Positions 7,069 through 10,353 of a stretch of DNA of 10,353 nucleotides are shown piece after piece. Below the pieces are notes generated by a model that did not search any database, was not told where the DNA came from, and saw only the letters and a list, made by a program, of their open reading frames with translations. Positions within the stretch are counted from its first letter, which is position 1. The number at the start of each line of letters is the position of its first letter. The translations under genes and the position numbers were made by a program. Source of the DNA: an uncultured Mollicutes bacterium (GTDB lineage Bacteria; Bacillota_I; Bacilli_A; Acholeplasmatales; Anaeroplasmataceae); contig CALCWU010000243.1 of assembly GCA_937905855.1 (NCBI GenBank), forward strand, positions 1 to 10,353. Direction: 5' to 3'.

Positions 7069-7952
7069 TAGTACAGTACCTTTCCATTAGCAACATTAAT
7101 TAAATGCTGTCCATATTCATTCTTTTTCATTGGTTCAGCAGCAGCCAACAATTCCTCTTTTGTAATCCAACCATTGTTATATGCAATTTCTTCGATACAA
7201 GAAACCTTTAATCCTTGATGCTCTTCAATCATTTGAACAAATGCTGTAGCATCAGCAAGTGATTTATGTGTTCCTGTATCTAACCAAGTAAAGCCTCTAC
7301 CAAATGTAATAACATCTAGATTTTCGTTTTCTAGATACATTTGATTTAAAGTAGTTATTTCTAATTCACCACGTTCAGATGGTTTAACCATTTTGGCCAT
7401 ATTAGAAACACCTTTCGGATAAAAGTATAATCCAACAACTGCATAATTTGATTTTGGATTTTGTGGCTTTTCCTCAATTGAAACAGCTTTACCATTTTTA
7501 TCAAATTCAACAACGCCAAATCTTTCAGGATCAGGAACATAATATCCAAAAACTGATGCTCTACCATTATCAGCATTTAAAACAGCATTTTTTAATGCTT
7601 TTTTAAAGCCATTACCATAAAATATATTATCTCCTAAAACCATACATACATCATCATCACCAATAAATTCTTCGCCAAGTATAAATGCTTGAGCTAGTCC
7701 ATCTGGTGATGGTTGAACCTTATAGCTTAAATTTAATCCAAATCTTTTTCCATCACCTAATAAATGCTTAAATCTTGGAGTATCATCAGGAGTAGATATA
7801 ATTAAAATATCCCTAATTCCTGCAAGCATTAAAGTACTTAACGGATAATAAATCATTGGTTTATCATATATTGGTAATAGTTGTTTACTTGTTACCATTG
7901 TTAGTGGATAAAGTCGTGTTCCACTTCCGCCAGCTAAAATTATACCTTTCAT
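7068..7952 (-). CDS. rmlA: Glucose-1-phosphate thymidylyltransferase
   Basis: RmlA joins glucose-1-phosphate and dTTP to give dTDP-glucose and pyrophosphate, the first and usually feedback-controlled step of the dTDP-L-rhamnose route. From the ATG at 7952 the protein has 294 residues, the normal length. It shows the nucleotidyltransferase signature GGSGTRLYPLT (8-18), KQLLPIYDKPMIYYPL, PSPDGLAQAF (about 81-90), LGDN with metal-binding Asp108, EEKPQNPKSNYAVVGLYFY (EKP at 161-163) and GFTWLDTGT near the C-terminus. A second ATG two codons upstream at 7958 follows directly after an in-frame TGA, so the start must be 7952 or 7958; MKGIILAGG is the canonical beginning. No ordinary SD lies just upstream. 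A strong one sits 42 nt away across an inverted repeat (see the leader). It leads the rmlA-rmlC-SDR-rmlB block and is probably on the same transcript as the upstream GT4 gene. Confidence 0.97.
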   Translation of the reverse strand: MKGIILAGGSGTRLYPLTMVTSKQLLPIYDKPMIYYPLSTLMLAGIRDILIISTPDDTPRFKHLLGDGKRFGLNLSYKVQPSPDGLAQAFILGEEFIGDDDVCMVLGDNIFYGNGFKKALKNAVLNADNGRASVFGYYVPDPERFGVVEFDKNGKAVSIEEKPQNPKSNYAVVGLYFYPKGVSNMAKMVKPSERGELEITTLNQMYLENENLDVITFGRGFTWLDTGTHKSLADATAFVQMIEEHQGLKVSCIEEIAYNNGWITKEELLAAAEPMKKNEYGQHLINVANGKVLY

Positions 7953-8011
7953 ACACATTCAATACTATTTATTTTTATACCCCGAATAGTATTTACCTCC
8001 TTATACAGGGT
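7953..8011 (-). promoter_or_regulatory. Structured rmlA leader with a displaced Shine-Dalgarno sequence
   Basis: Between the GT4 stop and rmlA lies a near-perfect SD, AAGGAGGT (7995-8002), but 42 nt before the ATG at 7952 (36 nt before that at 7958). Between them is a perfect 9-base inverted repeat, AATACTATT (transcript side, 7985-7993) and AATAGTATT (7961-7969), with a 15-base loop. Folding would leave only about four to ten bases between SD and start, allowing initiation across the hairpin. Upstream, ACCCT (8007-8011) can pair with AGGAGGT and could mask the SD. No T-run follows the hairpin, so it is not an intrinsic terminator, and I find no -35/-10 pair here. Confidence 0.5.
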
Positions 8012-9091
8012 TTAATGAATATTTTCATTTATTATATCAGCTATTTTTTTAACTGTTGTATCCCAAGAGTATTGCTCAAAATAATCACTTGCATGCTCAA
8101 TAACAAATTTTTTCATTTGATGATTAGTAATAGCTTTCAGCATCAGTTCAGATAACTCATCAACGCTATTATTCTTTAAAAGATATCCATTTTCTCCATT
8201 TTTTATAAAATATGGCATTTCGAAAGCATCACGTCCTATACATGGCAAACCAAATGATAAAGCTTCAGGAAATACAAGCCCATACGCTTCAAATATACTA
8301 GGCATTACAAAAACATCGCACATATTAAAGTATGGCACTAAATCATCAAAACTTAAATTTCCTAAAAAATGGATATTATCTAAATCCACATCAATGCTAT
8401 TTGGTCCAGCGATATATAATTCATATTTTTTATCTTTTATTAATATCTTTTTAAATGCTTCTACAACAAGCGGGCCATTTTTTCTCTCAAAATCTTTACC
8501 AACAAACAAAAACTTATTACCTGTTTTTTTTGAAAAGTCAATCTTTGATACATCTATATTTATTCCGCCACCCACAAAATCAACTTTTTCTTTTGGTAAT
8601 TTATAATCATCTACAAGCCACTTTGCAAGCCAATGACTCATTGTAAAAAAATGAACATCTTTTTGTGTATACAAAATATCTTGTCTTTCTGCAAGTATAT
8701 CTATTTCATTTTTTGGTAAATGTTGAAAAGAGGAATGCTCAAAAACAAATTTGTTATTATTACATAAATATCTAATATACCCCATTGTTAAATCTTGATA
8801 TACAAATCTAATATTTCCTTCATAATTTGGTAAATCCCCAAATTGAAAAACAACATTACCATCCCCGTATTTCTTTTTAAATTGATTATTATAATGATTA
8901 AATGTATCAATTTTGTTTTTAAAAATTTTGTCATTAATTTTAGAAAAAAAAGCGTACGGTTGTCTAACACCATAATCAAAGTCTAAAACGTCAAAATATT
9001 GATTCAACCTTTTTCTTACAGCCATATTTGTACCCGACCATGAGTTCTCTTTATCATACGCCCACTGGCAGCAAAAAATTATTTTCTTCAT
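8012..9091 (-). CDS. GT4 family glycosyltransferase
   Basis: This 359-residue protein has a GT-B fold and would act at the cytoplasmic membrane face with a nucleotide-sugar donor. The C-terminal donor domain is clear: FVGKDFERKNG (197-207), LYIAGP, VHFLG-like NIHFLGNLSFDDLVPYF, then the retaining GT4 E-x7-E motif with Glu268 and Glu276 in FEAYGLVFPEAL, followed by GLPCIGRDAFEMPYFIKNGENGYLL. The N-terminal acceptor domain is less conserved and begins MKKIIFCCQWAYDKENSWSGTN, with SGTN occupying the usual Gly-rich loop position. The ATG at 9091 has an AGAGGGA SD and lies 15 nt after the preceding GT2 gene. After its stop comes the unusual rmlA leader. GT4 enzymes retain anomeric configuration, in contrast to the two GT2 enzymes here, which invert. 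The sugar transferred cannot be assigned from sequence. Confidence 0.92.
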   Translation of the reverse strand: MKKIIFCCQWAYDKENSWSGTNMAVRKRLNQYFDVLDFDYGVRQPYAFFSKINDKIFKNKIDTFNHYNNQFKKKYGDGNVVFQFGDLPNYEGNIRFVYQDLTMGYIRYLCNNNKFVFEHSSFQHLPKNEIDILAERQDILYTQKDVHFFTMSHWLAKWLVDDYKLPKEKVDFVGGGINIDVSKIDFSKKTGNKFLFVGKDFERKNGPLVVEAFKKILIKDKKYELYIAGPNSIDVDLDNIHFLGNLSFDDLVPYFNMCDVFVMPSIFEAYGLVFPEALSFGLPCIGRDAFEMPYFIKNGENGYLLKNNSVDELSELMLKAITNHQMKKFVIEHASDYFEQYSWDTTVKKIADIINENIH

Positions 9092-9106
9092 TTTATCCCT
9101 CTTATT

Positions 9107-9997
9107 CTATATTTTATCACATTTTCCCATTCTATTATGTTTATAGTCTTTATAAGCTTCATTTATAATTTTTGAATTTGACTTAGTAAAAATAGATTTA
9201 AAATATTTTAGTTTTCTTGACCAGTATGTAAATTGATATGATAAAAATGAAAGTTGCCTTTTATACTTACATACAAAATAAAATCTATTTCTATTCATAT
9301 AGTAAATAGATAATTTTGAGCCTTCACCGCCAGTAGACAATGAAACTTTGTGATACATTGAAGCTTTTTTTGCAATTTTAATTTTATAACCAGCTATTTT
9401 TGCTCTCATACAAAAATCTGTATCATCGCAATACATAAAATAAATTGGATCTATAAAACCAACATTGTAAAAAACATCTTTTCGTATTAATAGACAACAA
9501 GTTGGAGCATAATCGCAATAATCATCTATATTTTGACCACAATCTTTTTCTTTGTAATAATAATGAATAGATGTACCCTTTATTTTATTAAATTTGCCTC
9601 CAACATACCAAAACTTATTTTTGTCTTCCCAATAATAAATTTTTGGTGAAACAATAGGATTATTATCAAGTTCTTCAACCATACATTCAATTGTATCCTC
9701 ATTCAAAATGGTATCATTGTTTAAAAGTAAAATTGAATCACATTCAAATTCAAATGCCTTAACAATTCCAAGATTATTTCCTGCAGCAACACCAAGATTC
9801 TGCTTTGCATATATTTTTACGATTCTTTCATCTGAAAAAACGTTTAACATATCCATAGAGTCATCCTTGGAATCGTTATCAACAATAATAATTTTATAAT
9901 TTTCATATGTAGAATTTAAAATGCTTTTTACACATTCATTTTGATATTTTGCACCATTATAATTAACAATAACTATACCTATTTTACTTGAGTTCAT
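9107..9997 (-). CDS. GT2 family glycosyltransferase, rhamnosyltransferase-like
   Basis: This 296-residue GT-A glycosyltransferase resembles the GT2 subgroup often annotated as rhamnosyltransferases. Numbered from the ATG at 9997, it shows IVNYNG (10-15), VDNDS (39-43), QNLGVAAGNNLG before the metal-binding LLNNDT (91-96), a GGKFN-containing loop, and the subgroup hallmark FMYCDDTDFCMRAKIAGY (about 186-203) with its acidic catalytic region, then a His-containing MYHKVSLSTGG. The dTDP-sugar genes downstream suit a dTDP-6-deoxy-L-sugar donor, but that is inference. I chose ATG 9997 because AGGTGAT lies just upstream; ATG 10003 and GTG 10006 overlap that SD and are unlikely. The start overlaps the end of the upstream membrane protein by 14 nt, suggesting coupling. 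It ends in TAG. The C-terminus is basic and aromatic and may touch the membrane. Confidence 0.9.
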   Translation of the reverse strand: MNSSKIGIVIVNYNGAKYQNECVKSILNSTYENYKIIIVDNDSKDDSMDMLNVFSDERIVKIYAKQNLGVAAGNNLGIVKAFEFECDSILLLNNDTILNEDTIECMVEELDNNPIVSPKIYYWEDKNKFWYVGGKFNKIKGTSIHYYYKEKDCGQNIDDYCDYAPTCCLLIRKDVFYNVGFIDPIYFMYCDDTDFCMRAKIAGYKIKIAKKASMYHKVSLSTGGEGSKLSIYYMNRNRFYFVCKYKRQLSFLSYQFTYWSRKLKYFKSIFTKSNSKIINEAYKDYKHNRMGKCDKI

Positions 9998-10353
9998 AAG
10001 CATCACCTATTTGTTTTTTCAAATATTTTTTTTGTTCATAATCTTTTGATTCGTTAAATCCGTATAAATTTAATAAACCAACGAAAATGATTCCAATAAT
10101 AAAATAATTATTATCTATTCCCATATACATTAATGATATTAATGCAAAACTGAAAAGAGAAAAAGGTAATATCTTGCTTTGACTATTAGCACTTAAAATT
10201 GCTTTCAAAAGTATAAAAACAATAAAGAGAGTTCCAATACAGCCAAAATAAATACATAATGTTCCAATTCCCGATTTTACTCCTACAGCTTGATCTGATG
10301 TTGAATTAATAATATCGAATACTTCTGAGCCATTTAGCTTGGTAAAATTAAAG
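9984..10353 (-). CDS. C-terminal part of a multi-pass membrane protein, probably Wzy polymerase (partial)
   Basis: The reading frame is open from the window edge for 122 codons to a TAA at 9984, so only the C-terminus is seen. It begins with a polar loop (FNFTKLNGSEVFDIINSTSD), then has two or three strongly hydrophobic segments (about residues 28-50, 60-74 and 76-91) and ends in a charged cytoplasmic-looking tail rich in Lys, Tyr and Glu. This fits the end of an O-antigen or capsule polymerase, which typically has 10 to 14 helices with a large extracytoplasmic loop near the C-terminus. The rest of the locus has wzx and wzz but no other wzy candidate, which strengthens the call. The tail overlaps the next glycosyltransferase by 14 nt. 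A TTG at 10208 is internal, not the start. Wzy proteins vary too much for a motif-based proof; another polytopic transporter or ligase is possible. Confidence 0.65.
   Translation of the reverse strand, partial: FNFTKLNGSEVFDIINSTSDQAVGVKSGIGTLCIYFGCIGTLFIVFILLKAILSANSQSKILPFSLFSFALISLMYMGIDNNYFIIGIIFVGLLNLYGFNESKDYEQKKYLKKQIGDAYELK

Noticed and set aside
7856..8155. Plus-strand open frame of 99 codons
   Set aside because: It lies antisense to the end of GT4, the rmlA leader and the start of rmlA. Its product looks like a low-complexity reverse reading of AT-rich coding DNA, and there is no good SD.
8394..8646. Two overlapping plus-strand open frames
   Set aside because: Both are antisense to the conserved donor domain of the GT4 gene and have no family features or SD.
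9708..9899. Plus-strand open frame of 63 codons
   Set aside because: It is antisense to the conserved nucleotide- and metal-binding region of the GT2 gene.
10206..10208. TTG at 10208 as start of a 74-residue protein
   Set aside because: The frame is open to the window edge with no stop, and the extra 48 codons continue the membrane-protein pattern, so the TTG is internal.

Overview
The window is AT-rich (about 17 to 37% G+C in the lines I counted by hand). Every supported gene lies on the minus strand, so transcription runs from high to low coordinates. TGG is the tryptophan codon and no internal TGA is read through, so the standard code applies. Shine-Dalgarno (SD) sites are clear and often of the form GGTGAT followed by four bases and the start codon. 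This fits a low-GC Bacillota or related Bacilli/Clostridia genome; I cannot name a genus.

The content is most of a Wzx/Wzy-type surface polysaccharide (capsule, exopolysaccharide or wall glycan) locus. In transcription order: the C-terminal end of a multi-pass membrane protein that is probably the Wzy polymerase (9984-10353, cut by the window edge); a GT2 glycosyltransferase (9107-9997); a GT4 glycosyltransferase (8012-9091); a dTDP-sugar block of rmlA (7068-7952), rmlC (6502-7068), an SDR-type reductase/epimerase (5664-6491) and rmlB (4643-5662); a hexapeptide-repeat acyltransferase (4046-4627); a second GT2 glycosyltransferase (3094-4053); a Wzx flippase (1611-3083); a Wzz-type chain-length protein (224-1519); and the start of an unrecognised membrane-anchored protein (1-178, cut by the window edge).

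The genes form one pathway. RmlA makes dTDP-glucose, RmlB makes the 4-keto-6-deoxy intermediate and RmlC epimerises it at C3/C5. The SDR protein sits where RmlD would be expected and probably performs the last reduction, to dTDP-L-rhamnose or its C4 epimer dTDP-6-deoxy-L-talose. The three glycosyltransferases and the acyltransferase build and decorate a lipid-linked repeat unit, Wzx flips it, Wzy polymerises it and the Wzz protein sets chain length. No initiating phosphoglycosyltransferase, tyrosine kinase or phosphatase is in the window.

Genes are tightly packed with several overlaps. Two leaders stand out. The rmlA leader has a near-perfect SD sequence about 42 nt too far from the start, with an inverted repeat between them. 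The wzz leader carries a textbook sigma-A promoter with a short palindrome over its -35 element. I see no mobile element, CRISPR array, tRNA or rRNA, and no gene-free stretch over 300 bases.
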